This document shows, one piece after another, positions 43,448 through 52,519 of a stretch of 56,135 bases of DNA. Position 1 is the stretch's first letter. Every line of letters begins with the position of its first letter. The notes under the pieces were generated by a model that was not told where the DNA came from, searched no databases, and saw only the letters and a list, made by a program, of their open reading frames with translations. The stretch is taken from assembly GCA_038045265.1 (NCBI GenBank), contig JBBSYL010000015.1, forward strand, positions 1-56,135. Direction: 5' to 3'. Position numbers and translations under genes: made by a program. Source of the DNA: SICV01 sp038045265 (lineage in GTDB: Archaea > Nanobdellota > Nanobdellia > Pacearchaeales > GW2011-AR1).

Positions 43448-44491
43448 TTAATTATTATTTATTAATTCAACATATTTTGCAGGGTTTTCCATATACGCAT
43501 GATAAACTGCTCGGGCACCATTTTTTTGAGCCCATTTTATTGCTAAGTGCAAATCTTTGTAATTTCCTTTGCCCACATTTTTACTCCCGTAATATATCCT
43601 ATTTATAACTTCTTTTGCTTTTTCAGGCGAAAATCCATATCTTTTTTTCAAAATATCTATTCCAAGTAAATAGGACATTGACTCGGAAAAAGACTCCCTA
43701 GCAACAGATGCATTTTCTTCACCTGCTTTTTCAGCATGTTCAATACTTTTTGCAACAGCATTGATAGGGATAATTTCAGAGAAGGGGGTCGTAACCAGAG
43801 ATTCTCCTGCACAAACTACTATAAACCTTCTTCCGTATGTGCTCCCCACACCCATTCCGCCAGATAGGTGTACTGTTCTACCCATCATAATATATCTTGA
43901 AGGATTGTTTTCTCCGTTTACCTTCATTCTTTGAACTCTAAAATAACTTTCAGCAATGAAACCTCGGTTTGCATACGCTTCTTCAAAATTATCTCCCTTT
44001 TTTACGGGAGTCCAGTTTATATTTACTGGCTCAAATTCAGGAACTTCTTCTAAAAGAAATTCTTCAGCAGATTTGCAGTGATTAAGACATACAGATATTA
44101 ATCTTTTTTCTAATGGAATCCCATAAATCTGCAAACTTGGAACAACTTTATATTTATCTCTTGCATCAAATTTCCACTTTCTAAGAGCTTGCTGTATTGC
44201 TGACTTAGAATCCTTTTCTAATCCTGCCCATTCTTCCATGCCTGGCAAGATGTCTTTTCTTTCACCAAGAGGAACATATAACCTTACAACATCATCATAT
44301 CCAACTTTTTCCAGGCTTTCTTTTATATTAACAAAGCTTAAGGGTTGTTCCGCCCTATTTTGATAAATTTCTAATCCTGCCCATGAAAGTGCACACAAAC
44401 CACCAGCCAAACCAAAACCTCTTCTCAAAAATTTTCTTCTAGTTACATTGGTGCCTTGCTTAACTTTCTGAGCTCTTCTGTGTTTATTCAT
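43448..44491 (-). CDS. Tat-exported protein of unknown function
   Basis: 347 residues with a twin-arginine signal (NVTRRKFLRRGFGLAGGLCALSWAG) that marks folded export by the Tat pathway. The mature part contains RYIMMGRTVHLSGGMGVGSTYGRRFIVV and an alpha-helical end (MSYLLGIDILKKRYGFSPEKAKEVINRIYYG). Conserved His/Cys residues (VCLNHCKSAEEF) could bind a cofactor, as in many Tat substrates. No Tat translocase genes are in this window. Confidence 0.7.
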   Translation of the reverse strand: MNKHRRAQKVKQGTNVTRRKFLRRGFGLAGGLCALSWAGLEIYQNRAEQPLSFVNIKESLEKVGYDDVVRLYVPLGERKDILPGMEEWAGLEKDSKSAIQQALRKWKFDARDKYKVVPSLQIYGIPLEKRLISVCLNHCKSAEEFLLEEVPEFEPVNINWTPVKKGDNFEEAYANRGFIAESYFRVQRMKVNGENNPSRYIMMGRTVHLSGGMGVGSTYGRRFIVVCAGESLVTTPFSEIIPINAVAKSIEHAEKAGEENASVARESFSESMSYLLGIDILKKRYGFSPEKAKEVINRIYYGSKNVGKGNYKDLHLAIKWAQKNGARAVYHAYMENPAKYVELINNN

Positions 44492-44677
44492 AAAAAATCT
44501 GGAAGTTGTGCTTATTTAAGCTTATCTCAAATTCAAAACAGGGTCGAATATAGAACTCAAAGTATTAGCAATCATATCAAAGAAAAGCTTCAAATAAGTT
44601 ATGTGATTAAATATGTTATTCATTTCAGAGAAAATCTCCCTTGAATTTGTTTTATTTTAAGTTTAGAATATCAGAAA

Positions 44678-45958
44678 TTAAACTGTTTTGGCTTTCAATT
44701 CTATGCAAACGCCTGCAGCAACTGTTGCTCCAGCATCTCTGATTGCAAATCTTGCCATGTGTGGATTTGTAGCTTGTGTTTCAAGTACAAGGTTTCCAAT
44801 TGGCTTGATTCTTACTCTCGCAACATCTCCGTTCTTCAAGAAATCCGGATTTTTTGTAGTTACTCCAGAAGGCTCTGTCTTTTCTATTAGTTCTATGAAT
44901 TGGCATGGAACTTGTGCAGTATGAACATGGAATACTGGCGTATAGCCTTTAGCAATGACTGTAGGATGTGATATGACTGCAATCTGTGCTACGAATTCTT
45001 CAGCGATTGTCGCAGGTTTGGTAGCATCGCATACAACATCTCCTCTCGCAACATCTTTCTTTCCAACTCCCCTTATGTTTATTCCAACATTGTCTCCAGC
45101 TTCTGCTTGAGGTAACTGTTCATGGTGCATTTCTATTGTTCTTACTTCTCCGGCAATTCCTTTTCCAGACCTTCCAGGAAGAATTATAACTTTGTGCCCA
45201 ATCTTCATTATTCCAGTTTCAATTTTTCCTACCGGAACTGTTCCTATTCCTGTAATCTCATAAACATCCTGTAATGGCATTCTTAATGGTAAGTTTGTTG
45301 GCTTGTCTGGATCTTTGAATAAATCAAGTTGTTCAAATATAGTAGGTCCTTTATACCAAGGCATATTTGAAGATTTCTTGAAAACGTTATCCCCCTTGAA
45401 TCCAGATATCGCAAGGAATGTCATTGTATCTGTTTTGTATCCTGCTTGTTTCAAAACTGCAGAAACTTCAGCTTTGATTTTATTAAAAACATCTTCTTTG
45501 TAATCAACAGCATCCATTTTATTAATAGCAACAGCAACCTCTCCAACACCCATAGTTCTCAAAAGCCATACATGCTCCTTTGTCTGTGGCTGGACTCCAT
45601 CTTTAGCAGATAATGTCAAGAATGCGGCGTCTGCTTGTGATGCTCCAGTAATCATGTTTTTAACGAAGTCTTTGTGCCCAGGTGCATCAATTATGGTAAC
45701 TTCTCTCTTGTTTGTTACAATCTTCTGATAAGATAAGTCAATAGTAACTCCCCTTTCTCTCTCTTCTTTAAATCTATCCATAACGAAAGCGAATTCAAAA
45801 CCTGCCTTTCCATGCTTTTGAGCTTCAGCTTTCAATTTATCCAGTTCAGTTTCAGGAACTGCTCCAGAATCATACATCAATCTACCTATTGTAGTTGATT
45901 TTCCATGGTCAACATGCCCTACAAACACTACATTGATTACTGGTTTTTGTTTTACCAT
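44678..45958 (-). CDS. tuf: Translation elongation factor 1-alpha
   Basis: A 426-residue archaeal EF-1A. The GTPase motifs are GHVDHGKST (P loop), DAPGHKDF (G3) and NKMD (G4), followed by the two C-terminal beta barrels. It delivers aminoacyl-tRNA to the ribosome. Complete. The promoter (TATA about 45994-46004 on the minus strand) lies in the repeat-rich region to its right. Confidence 0.97.
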   Translation of the reverse strand: MVKQKPVINVVFVGHVDHGKSTTIGRLMYDSGAVPETELDKLKAEAQKHGKAGFEFAFVMDRFKEERERGVTIDLSYQKIVTNKREVTIIDAPGHKDFVKNMITGASQADAAFLTLSAKDGVQPQTKEHVWLLRTMGVGEVAVAINKMDAVDYKEDVFNKIKAEVSAVLKQAGYKTDTMTFLAISGFKGDNVFKKSSNMPWYKGPTIFEQLDLFKDPDKPTNLPLRMPLQDVYEITGIGTVPVGKIETGIMKIGHKVIILPGRSGKGIAGEVRTIEMHHEQLPQAEAGDNVGINIRGVGKKDVARGDVVCDATKPATIAEEFVAQIAVISHPTVIAKGYTPVFHVHTAQVPCQFIELIEKTEPSGVTTKNPDFLKNGDVARVRIKPIGNLVLETQATNPHMARFAIRDAGATVAAGVCIELKAKTV

Positions 45959-45989
45959 TATATTTCTACCAAGTATTATTTTCTAATTT

Positions 45990-46210
45990 TGTGGGTATTT
46001 AAATCTTTTGTTCATTTGAACAAAATGATTTTGGAAATTTTAAATTTACAATACTTTTTGCTTTACTTTGTAAAGAAACCTTGCTTTGTTAAACCCTCAA
46101 GATTTTTTCAAATCTTGATGGCCATCAAGAACTTTGTTCTTGAGGTTTACCAAAGTTTATTTAAAACTTTCGTTCAAATAAAAAATAATTCATTGTGTTT
46201 CAATCAAACA
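45990..46210. other. Intergenic region dense in inverted repeats, with EF-1A promoter
   Basis: Besides the minus-strand TATA box of EF-1A, the gap holds nested inverted repeats. They are TTTTGTTC/GAACAAAA (46006-46025) and CTTTAC/GTAAAG (46061-46075). A long imperfect stem follows (46084-46102 with 46138-46155) and an 18-bp perfect palindrome TCTTGATGG/CCATCAAGA (46113-46130) inside it. It could be an RNA, a regulatory leader or a mobile-element remnant. No reading frame is convincing. Confidence 0.5.
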
Positions 46211-46242
46211 ATGTTTAAAAACACACAATTCCGATAAAACTA

Positions 46243-47871
46243 ATGAACGATTCAACGCCTATTTATGAATTAGCCAATAGAGGGGGAGTTGATTTCGAAT
46301 CTGTTCTAGAATTAAGTATTGCTACGCAGGAAGCAGGAGTATCAGATTTGCAATCTTTAAGATCATCTGCTTCAGAATTAAAACAAAAACTTCTTTTATC
46401 TTCTGGTGCCTCAAAGTTGTTCGATGAAATAGTCGCAGGAAAATATTCTGCAACAGAGACTCGCGCCTCTTTAAAAAAAGAAACCTCTCCAGAAGTAAAT
46501 AATCAAGAGCAAACAAAAACAATCGAAGATAAACTCCAAGCTAAAAACTCTCCAACAACTTCCACAGCTCAATCTCAGCCACCTGAGCAAGAGCCAAAGA
46601 AATCTGAACTCTCTGTGACAGAGAAGAAACTTGCGCTTGGATGGAAAAAGATGAATTTAGCAAAATTACCTGCAGTCGCAGTTTTAGGACATATAGAAAA
46701 TATGGGCAAAAAAATGCAAATTCATGCTTATATTGTCAGAAACAATGTTAAAACTCTGCAAGATTTAGAAAACACGCCTTATCATAATTTCACCTCATTC
46801 AGATTAGAAAGAGATAGATGTGTAAGTACTTTTGCGGTGGCTTCAATGAGAGAAGCAATAGCAGATAATTTTTGGGTAGATCCTAAAAAAGAAAATATGT
46901 TAAGAAATCAAGCAGACGCAATTCCAAATAATTCATATCCAGTTTCAGACTTAATAGCCCATATTGCAGAAGAAAGTGAAGGAGTCGCAGCATATGTTAG
47001 AAGTTATGTAGGAGAAAGAAAAATAAGGACAGTAGATGGGTTGTCCTCTTTATCAGATTCTGTTTTACGAGGGGGAGGTTTTAAAGAAAAATCTCTTAGT
47101 CTTGTAAGAGATATTATCGCAGAAAGATATCCCTCTCTGATAAATAGAGAATCTCAAAGCGTTCCAGATGAGAGATCAGAAAAAAAAGAGGATACTTCTC
47201 CAAAAGTTGTAAGAGGTTATTCATGCGAGGTAGATGGATGTAGATTAACTGTAAATGGTCAAAGAATAATTGCACAGCCAAATTATAGAATAGGGGTTTT
47301 AACTGTAACAGAAATGACAAAAAAATTAGAGAGAATGTTTAGCCTCCATTCTCAAGGAAAGGATCCAGAAGAAATAAAAAGAGATCCTAGTATAGGATTT
47401 AGCGTAGAAACTATAAATGATTATTTAGCTAAAGCAAGAGTTATTCCAGAACAGAAAATTCCTGTTCAAGTCTTAAAAGAGCCACTAAGAAATTATCAAT
47501 TTAGGAGAGATGGATGTAGATTAACTGTAAATGGTCAAGAGATAAAATTAGTGCGTGGGAAAGGAGGTAATAAAGATACTTTGGCTAAAAATCTAGAGAG
47601 AATTTTTCATATGCATTCCATTGAAGGAAAGAATCCTGATGAAATTTACAGAGACCCAGGAGTTAAGCTAGTTTTACCAACAATTATGAAATATTTAAGA
47701 ATAGCCAAAGTTATACCGCAAGCAGTTACAGATAAAGAGAAGCTACTCCCAAGTGAAGTTTATTTAGAATCAAGAGTAGTGTATGATGCGGATTTGAATG
47801 CAACTGTCCATCCTGCACCTCCAAGAAACCCTTTAGAATTTCAGCCTACATTGGAAAATTTATTAAAATAA
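46243..47871 (+). CDS. Repeat-containing protein with HTH-like modules, unknown function
   Basis: 542 residues. A low-complexity Gln/Pro/Ser linker (about 80-120) is followed by a helical middle. Two ~80-residue repeats each start with DGCRLTVNGQ and continue with LERMF/LERIF...HS...KxPxEI...DP...TIxxYLxxAxVIP. The repeats look like HTH-type or winged-helix units. The DNA of their DGCRLTVNGQ part is identical over 31 bp (47232-47262 and 47508-47538), which suggests recent gene conversion or duplication. Family not recognised. The next gene starts 1 nt later. Confidence 0.55.
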   Translation: MNDSTPIYELANRGGVDFESVLELSIATQEAGVSDLQSLRSSASELKQKLLLSSGASKLFDEIVAGKYSATETRASLKKETSPEVNNQEQTKTIEDKLQAKNSPTTSTAQSQPPEQEPKKSELSVTEKKLALGWKKMNLAKLPAVAVLGHIENMGKKMQIHAYIVRNNVKTLQDLENTPYHNFTSFRLERDRCVSTFAVASMREAIADNFWVDPKKENMLRNQADAIPNNSYPVSDLIAHIAEESEGVAAYVRSYVGERKIRTVDGLSSLSDSVLRGGGFKEKSLSLVRDIIAERYPSLINRESQSVPDERSEKKEDTSPKVVRGYSCEVDGCRLTVNGQRIIAQPNYRIGVLTVTEMTKKLERMFSLHSQGKDPEEIKRDPSIGFSVETINDYLAKARVIPEQKIPVQVLKEPLRNYQFRRDGCRLTVNGQEIKLVRGKGGNKDTLAKNLERIFHMHSIEGKNPDEIYRDPGVKLVLPTIMKYLRIAKVIPQAVTDKEKLLPSEVYLESRVVYDADLNATVHPAPPRNPLEFQPTLENLLK

Positions 47872-47872
47872 A

Positions 47873-49168
47873 ATGCAAAAATCAAGATTTAATATTTTAA
47901 ACTATATTCCAGAAGATGGAGCAGAGTTTGTATTAAATAAAGCAGAAGAAATAAAAAGATATGCAAGGGGCGTAGAGGACAGATTAAAATTAGTTTCAAA
48001 ATTATTTTTAAGAAGAAGGTTTGGGTGTGCGGAGGCAATTGTTCAAGGAGAGTTTCCCAGACTGCCTAAAAGAGTATTTCATGGACAGCAAAGATTCTGC
48101 GAAGAAGAAGCCGTCAAGGATTTTCTTCTTCTTTCTGCATTGGGAATTCCAAGACTTTATGCATCATGCGAAAATTTCAAAAATCTTGGTTTAGGTCATG
48201 CATTAGTTTTGGTTCCTTCAAAAAGCCATTTCATCATGCCATATTATGGAGATTTAATGAATGTTAAAATGGAAGGAGATAGATTATATGATTTGGATAC
48301 TAGAACATGTGTAGCATCTGGCTTAGATATAAAACCTGATGAACAAGTTTTGGCATTATTAAGACAAAACAAAAGAAAAGTTTTAGGCAGAGCCACAAGC
48401 CCTCAATTGCTTGATAGAGTAAGAACAAATAGGGGAAACATAGAAGCAAGAATGTTTTACTCTCCAGATGAACTGAGAATTGAATATATAGTAACTGATG
48501 TAACCACAAATTCTCCTTTTTATTATGACCAAAGATTAAAAAAATCGGGCAATACTTTCTTAGCTTTAGAAGAATGCGGACTTGCACTAAACAGGGCAGG
48601 ATTTTCGTGTAACAAGATACCTTTGTTTACTTCTCCTCCATTAAAGAGCTTAACAAAACAAGCAACTCAATCAATTAAAGATTCAGAGACAAGAAACTTA
48701 ACTCTTGGAGTTATGTATAACATAATGCTTGAAAGTTGTGGAGATGACTTTTTATCCACCGCAAGTGAGCGCTGGGAACTTGTTGCAGATTTAGAGAGTA
48801 AATCAAAAAGCCAAGATAAAGCAACAGCAGATGAAGCAAGAGCAACACTAGATTATAATACTCTGCTTAGAAGAGTAAACGGACCTGTTGCTTCAGCAAC
48901 TTATCTTGACTCTCTAATAGTAAGAATGGAAACTTTCAGAAGAGATGGCTTAAATCTTGGACAGGCATTCAGAAGAATTTCCGCACTTCCATTTCCAGCA
49001 GGATTGTTTTCAGAATTTTGTAGAATAAATATTAAGAGTTTAAAAGATAATTATTTTAACAATTATCTTAACGCAGAATTAAAGCTTACAGAGGAATTCA
49101 CTTCTTCAAATCCAAGAAAACTGCCTAAATTAATGTTAGATTTAGTCTTAATTTGTTACTCAAGTTAA
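47873..49168 (+). CDS. Transglutaminase-like protein of unknown function
   Basis: 431 residues. A stretch QRFCEEEAVKDFLLLSALGIPRLYASCENFKNLGLGHALVLVP...YYGDLMNV places Cys, His and Asp in the order and spacing of transglutaminase-like cysteine peptidases. That assignment is an inference. The C-terminal half is helical and unknown. It is translationally coupled to the 542-residue gene upstream. Confidence 0.5.
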   Translation: MQKSRFNILNYIPEDGAEFVLNKAEEIKRYARGVEDRLKLVSKLFLRRRFGCAEAIVQGEFPRLPKRVFHGQQRFCEEEAVKDFLLLSALGIPRLYASCENFKNLGLGHALVLVPSKSHFIMPYYGDLMNVKMEGDRLYDLDTRTCVASGLDIKPDEQVLALLRQNKRKVLGRATSPQLLDRVRTNRGNIEARMFYSPDELRIEYIVTDVTTNSPFYYDQRLKKSGNTFLALEECGLALNRAGFSCNKIPLFTSPPLKSLTKQATQSIKDSETRNLTLGVMYNIMLESCGDDFLSTASERWELVADLESKSKSQDKATADEARATLDYNTLLRRVNGPVASATYLDSLIVRMETFRRDGLNLGQAFRRISALPFPAGLFSEFCRINIKSLKDNYFNNYLNAELKLTEEFTSSNPRKLPKLMLDLVLICYSS

Positions 49169-49217
49169 ACACAATTTCGCGAAAAAAGTTTAAATACATC
49201 CCATGCTAAAAATTTAA

Positions 49218-51188
49218 ATGTCCCAGCAACCTTTAGAAGTTTTGGTAGTAAATAGAACAGTCGGAGAGGATCTCCTAGAAACAGTAAGCAATAATGTTTG
49301 TGACGGTCCATTGCATGCAGTAGCAGAACTTGTTGCTAATTCTTGGGATGCCGATGCACATTTAGTTGAGATAGAAATAGACAAGCCGGGAAATAGAATT
49401 TTGATAAAAGATGATGGTTCAGGAATGGACAGAGCAGGGATTGATGCATTTTACAGAACTGGAGATAGCCCAAAGAAAGTTGAAAAAACTTCCCCCAGTG
49501 GAAGACCAAGATTGGGCAGATATGGAATTGCCGCCTTTGCAACAAAAGCTCTAGCTAACGTCTGTGAATTAACTACAATAAGAGATAGAAGTAGATTCCA
49601 TTGCAGAGAAGAATTTGGAGAATCACAATTAATAGGAAAGTCATTAGAAGTTTCCGTTTTCAAAGCTCCAGAAAGAGAACACGGAACGGAGATTTTACTT
49701 ACTAATTTAAAAGTTGCAGATTATGCAGAATTTAATCAATTTGAATTAAGAAGTTATCTTGCTTCCCATTTTCATCAGATAAGAGCAGAAAATAATTTTG
49801 TTGTTATTGTAAACGGAGAGTCGGTAAAATCAAGAGTAATAGAAGGAGCAGTCAGATTTTCAGTTGATACAGCGGGCGAACACACTGGACCAATTAAAGG
49901 CACGATATATTTGACAGGAAGAAGAACAAAGGATGCAGGAGTGCATATTAGGGTAGATGGTAGAGAAATAGGAGACTCAAAGAGGCTTATTAATTTAGAA
50001 TATATAAAGCGTTCAACCGCAGGAAGAGTCATTGTAGAAGTTCAAGCAGACGATATGCGCCAGTACATTACCTCAAGAAGAGACGGGTTTATTCCTGGAA
50101 AAGCGCTGGACGAATTAAAAAGATTAATCAGAAAAGAATTAATAGAAGTCAATAGGTATGCTGTCCAAGGTGCGACAGCGACTAAATCAAGGCACTTGAG
50201 AGGAAAGAGAGATAAGGTTCTTACAAATGTAAAAGCTCACTTTAAGTCTAGGCAAGTCCCAGAAATTGCAGAAGTGTCTTTAATATTTGAATCAGAAAAT
50301 AAACAAGAAGTTCCATCGCATCTTCCAGCACTTTATGATGAAAAGTCAAGAAGAGTAGTATTAAATCCAAATTATGCAACCTTAGATACTGATAAAGCTC
50401 AAAATGAACTTTCTTTAAAGCTTGGAGTAGTTGATGCTGTTGCAACCGCCATTGCAGAATTTAGAACAAGGGGTTCAGGTTTAGGGCAATTAGAAAGATT
50501 CCTAAAACATAAAGCTTTGCTATTAGCACAAGTCGCACCAAGACATAAAAAAGAAGAAAAAGGAAGCGAAATATTTTCAAATGCACATTACGAACTTAAG
50601 ACTCTTGCCAGTTTATCAGGCCACTCAATCCCCCATCTTAGACACGCTGTAAGCGGAGGATTGCTTTCAGTTACCCAAAGCGGAGAAGTTATGGGCATAG
50701 CCTTTAAGGAAATGATCAGAAGGGTTGGTGGTTTAATCACTCTTTATCAATTAATAGAAGAAAACGTACCCATGAAAGATCAAGCAGAGCAATTAAGACA
50801 CGGGCAAAGATTCACAAAAGTATTATCTTTAATGGGTGATGAAACAGTTACTCCATTCTTTCATAATCTTACTACTAATGGTAGTCCCTGCTATTTTGCA
50901 GAACCATCATGCGCTAAAGAATTAGCAGATTTAATGGCAGGCACAGACCTTAGAAAAATAAGAGATTCAGAATTGCCAGGTATAATGAAGGCCCATAAAG
51001 AGCAGTATTTTAGTCTTGGAGATATGGCAGAAAGACTTAAGATGCTTAAAGGAGACGTTGCGGGCGTATTAAATTATGTAGAATCAAAAGGCCTAAAAAT
51101 TGATCAGAGAGAAAGAGGAAGAGGAATTCAGATAAATTACGCAGATTTCATATCTGCTTTACAGCATAAAAGAAAAGCAGAGTTTTAA
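49218..51188 (+). CDS. GHKL-type ATPase (Hsp90/MORC-like)
   Basis: 656 residues. The GHKL ATP-binding fold is complete: N-box ELVANSWDADA, G1 DDGSGMDR, G2 LGRYGIAAFATKAL and the GTEI motif, in the arrangement of Hsp90/MutL/MORC-like proteins. An S5-like domain follows (GPIKGTIYLTGRRTKDAGVHIRVDGREI). A helical C-terminal half ends in an HTH-like unit (FSLGDMAERLKMLKGDVAGVLNYVESKG). It has its own promoter (AAGTTTAAATACATC at 49188). Related ATPases occur in DNA repair, chromatin and anti-phage systems. Confidence 0.7.
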   Translation: MSQQPLEVLVVNRTVGEDLLETVSNNVCDGPLHAVAELVANSWDADAHLVEIEIDKPGNRILIKDDGSGMDRAGIDAFYRTGDSPKKVEKTSPSGRPRLGRYGIAAFATKALANVCELTTIRDRSRFHCREEFGESQLIGKSLEVSVFKAPEREHGTEILLTNLKVADYAEFNQFELRSYLASHFHQIRAENNFVVIVNGESVKSRVIEGAVRFSVDTAGEHTGPIKGTIYLTGRRTKDAGVHIRVDGREIGDSKRLINLEYIKRSTAGRVIVEVQADDMRQYITSRRDGFIPGKALDELKRLIRKELIEVNRYAVQGATATKSRHLRGKRDKVLTNVKAHFKSRQVPEIAEVSLIFESENKQEVPSHLPALYDEKSRRVVLNPNYATLDTDKAQNELSLKLGVVDAVATAIAEFRTRGSGLGQLERFLKHKALLLAQVAPRHKKEEKGSEIFSNAHYELKTLASLSGHSIPHLRHAVSGGLLSVTQSGEVMGIAFKEMIRRVGGLITLYQLIEENVPMKDQAEQLRHGQRFTKVLSLMGDETVTPFFHNLTTNGSPCYFAEPSCAKELADLMAGTDLRKIRDSELPGIMKAHKEQYFSLGDMAERLKMLKGDVAGVLNYVESKGLKIDQRERGRGIQINYADFISALQHKRKAEF

Positions 51189-51234
51189 TCTTTACAACAA
51201 TAATTCTTATAAACGCATTTAATACAGGTTTTTT

Positions 51235-51516
51235 ATGAATAGAGAATTAAAGTTACCCTTTGATACTTATGATTTGCCTCCCGCAATAGTAGAAGAACAA
51301 GCGACTTATTTAGATTATTTAAGCGAAGCAGAACAATCCCGTTTGCGAGAAGAAGTAGATAAATATGCAGATGAACACGCACACGAACATAATTGTGATG
51401 CAGATTTAATTGATTTACCTTGGGAAGGAAATAGATTGGAATATTTATCTCTCGCAAGAGTTTATTCTGAACCAGATGCGGAAGGAAGAAAACAATTTAA
51501 ATCAGGTATTGGATAA
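51235..51516 (+). CDS. Small acidic hypothetical protein (93 aa)
   Basis: An acidic helical protein with a His-rich segment (DKYADEHAHEHNCD) that could bind metal. TTCTTATAAACGC at about 51200 provides a TATA box at the right distance. Its 3' end overlaps the convergent 69-residue reading frame by 55 nt, so the two genes may not both be expressed at once. Not recognised. Confidence 0.5.
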   Translation: MNRELKLPFDTYDLPPAIVEEQATYLDYLSEAEQSRLREEVDKYADEHAHEHNCDADLIDLPWEGNRLEYLSLARVYSEPDAEGRKQFKSGIG

Positions 51517-51671
51517 GTGCATATTCCAATTCTCTCAGCATTTTCGATTTCTTCATCTTGAGCAAGCCATTCAACTTCAAGACGATGTGTTTTATGAATA
51601 TGTTCTGCAAAAAGAGTAGAATGTCTATTGTCTATTAAATCATATCTTAATATTTGCATCTCTTTTGTCAT
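51462..51671 (-). CDS. Small hypothetical protein (69 aa), overlapping convergent
   Basis: A soluble small protein starting MTKEMQILRYDLIDNRHSTLF. A TATA-like AGATTTAAAAGC (minus strand, about 51695-51706) supports expression. The last 18 codons overlap the 93-residue gene on the other strand. Coding status is uncertain. Confidence 0.4.
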   Translation of the reverse strand: MTKEMQILRYDLIDNRHSTLFAEHIHKTHRLEVEWLAQDEEIENAERIGICTYPIPDLNCFLPSASGSE

Positions 51672-51825
51672 GTGGAACTATGTCCATTAAATTGTGCTTT
51701 TAAATCTTATGCAGTTAAAAATTAGAATTTTTATTATATTTTGATTTTTTTGAATATTGTTTTTAAATCTTTGTCTAAATTCAGGAATGAAGAAGATTTA
51801 TATATAATAAAATATAAAATACTAT

Positions 51826-52029
51826 ATGGCTGAATACAATTTAATAATAGAAAAAGACGAAGAAGGATGGTTTGTAGGTAGCATACCTGAATTGCCGGGT
51901 TGTTATACGCAAGCAAAAACAATACCTCAATTATTGGAAAGAATAAAGGAAGCAATAGAAGTTTATTTAGAAGGAGAGAAAAATATTCCCTTGATAAAGT
52001 TCATAGGTATTAGAAAAATAGAGGCGTAA
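51826..52029 (+). CDS. hicB: HicB-type antitoxin
   Basis: 67 residues with the HicB core YNLIIEKDEEGWFVGSIPELPGCYTQAKTIPQLLERIKEAIEVYLE, a partial RNase-H fold without a DNA-binding tail. It neutralises HicA. The stop overlaps the HicA start by 1 nt (TAATGG), typical of these pairs, though HicB more often comes second. The TATA box GATTTATATATAATAA is upstream at about 51795. Confidence 0.88.
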   Translation: MAEYNLIIEKDEEGWFVGSIPELPGCYTQAKTIPQLLERIKEAIEVYLEGEKNIPLIKFIGIRKIEA

Positions 52030-52253
52030 TGGCGAAATTACCAAAAGTTTCTGGTAAAGAATTGTGTAGCATTTTAGAAAAGATTGGTTTTATAAAAATC
52101 TACGGAAAGGGAAGTCATGTAAAATTTAAGCATCCAGATGGAAGAAGGACAGTAGTACCTATACATGGAAATGAAGACATTGGTCCAGGACTTCTTCTGG
52201 CTATATTAAGGCAAATTGGATTATCAAGAGAAGAATTTGAGAAGTTGTTATGA
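52029..52253 (+). CDS. hicA: HicA-type toxin
   Basis: 74 residues with the double-stranded RNA-binding-like HicA fold: PKVSGKELCSILEKIGFIKIYGKGSHVKFKHPDGRRTVVPIHGNEDIGPGLLLAILRQIGLS. The key His is in KGSHVKF. It cleaves mRNA in other organisms. It is directly upstream of the DGR cassette, perhaps stabilising it (inference). Confidence 0.88.
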   Translation: MAKLPKVSGKELCSILEKIGFIKIYGKGSHVKFKHPDGRRTVVPIHGNEDIGPGLLLAILRQIGLSREEFEKLL

Positions 52254-52449
52254 TTTAAATCAAATAGAAAGATACGTAAATGTCCATAAATTAGGATTTA
52301 AGTCTGTAAAATGGGACAGAATATCTCAAATGTCTTTCTTTAGAAACATGTTAGATTATTATGGAGAGAGCATACCTATTGATTTCTACAACAAAAACAA
52401 AGATGACTTTGAAAGGATAATTGATATTCTGATAAAACTGACAAAGTAG
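52216..52449 (+). pseudogene. Headless reading frame, possible gene remnant
   Basis: An open frame overlapping the end of hicA whose only upstream start is TTG. The likely coding part is DLNQIERYVNVHKLGFKSVKWDRISQMSFFRNMLDYYG...FERIIDILIKLTK. Its C-terminal tail FYNKNKDDFERIIDILIKLTK is closely matched by the open frame at 55978-56046. It looks like the 3' end of a larger gene left behind by recombination. Not recognised. Confidence 0.45.
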
Positions 52450-52498
52450 TGATATTATATTAACTATACAATAGTAACACAATAGAAAGATTTATAAA
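52408..52498 (+). repeat. 91-bp direct repeat, copy 1 (promoter of the DGR target gene)
   Basis: Perfectly identical to 56003-56093. It covers the last 11 codons (including the stop) of the upstream remnant and the promoter with TATA element AAAGATTTATAAA. Divergence begins immediately after the TATA box. Confidence 0.95.
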
Positions 52499-52519
52499 CG
52501 CACATAAATAATAAAGACT

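Noticed and set aside
45905..46237. A 110-codon plus-strand open frame between EF-1A and the 46243 gene
   Set aside because: It is Phe/Leu/Lys-rich, overlaps the EF-1A 5' end in antisense and spans the inverted-repeat region. It lacks a promoter or ribosome-binding site.
51462..51516. Treating the overlapping convergent small genes (51235-51516 and 51462-51671) as one wrong call
   Set aside because: Both have TATA-like elements at the right distance, so I kept both with low confidence rather than discard one.
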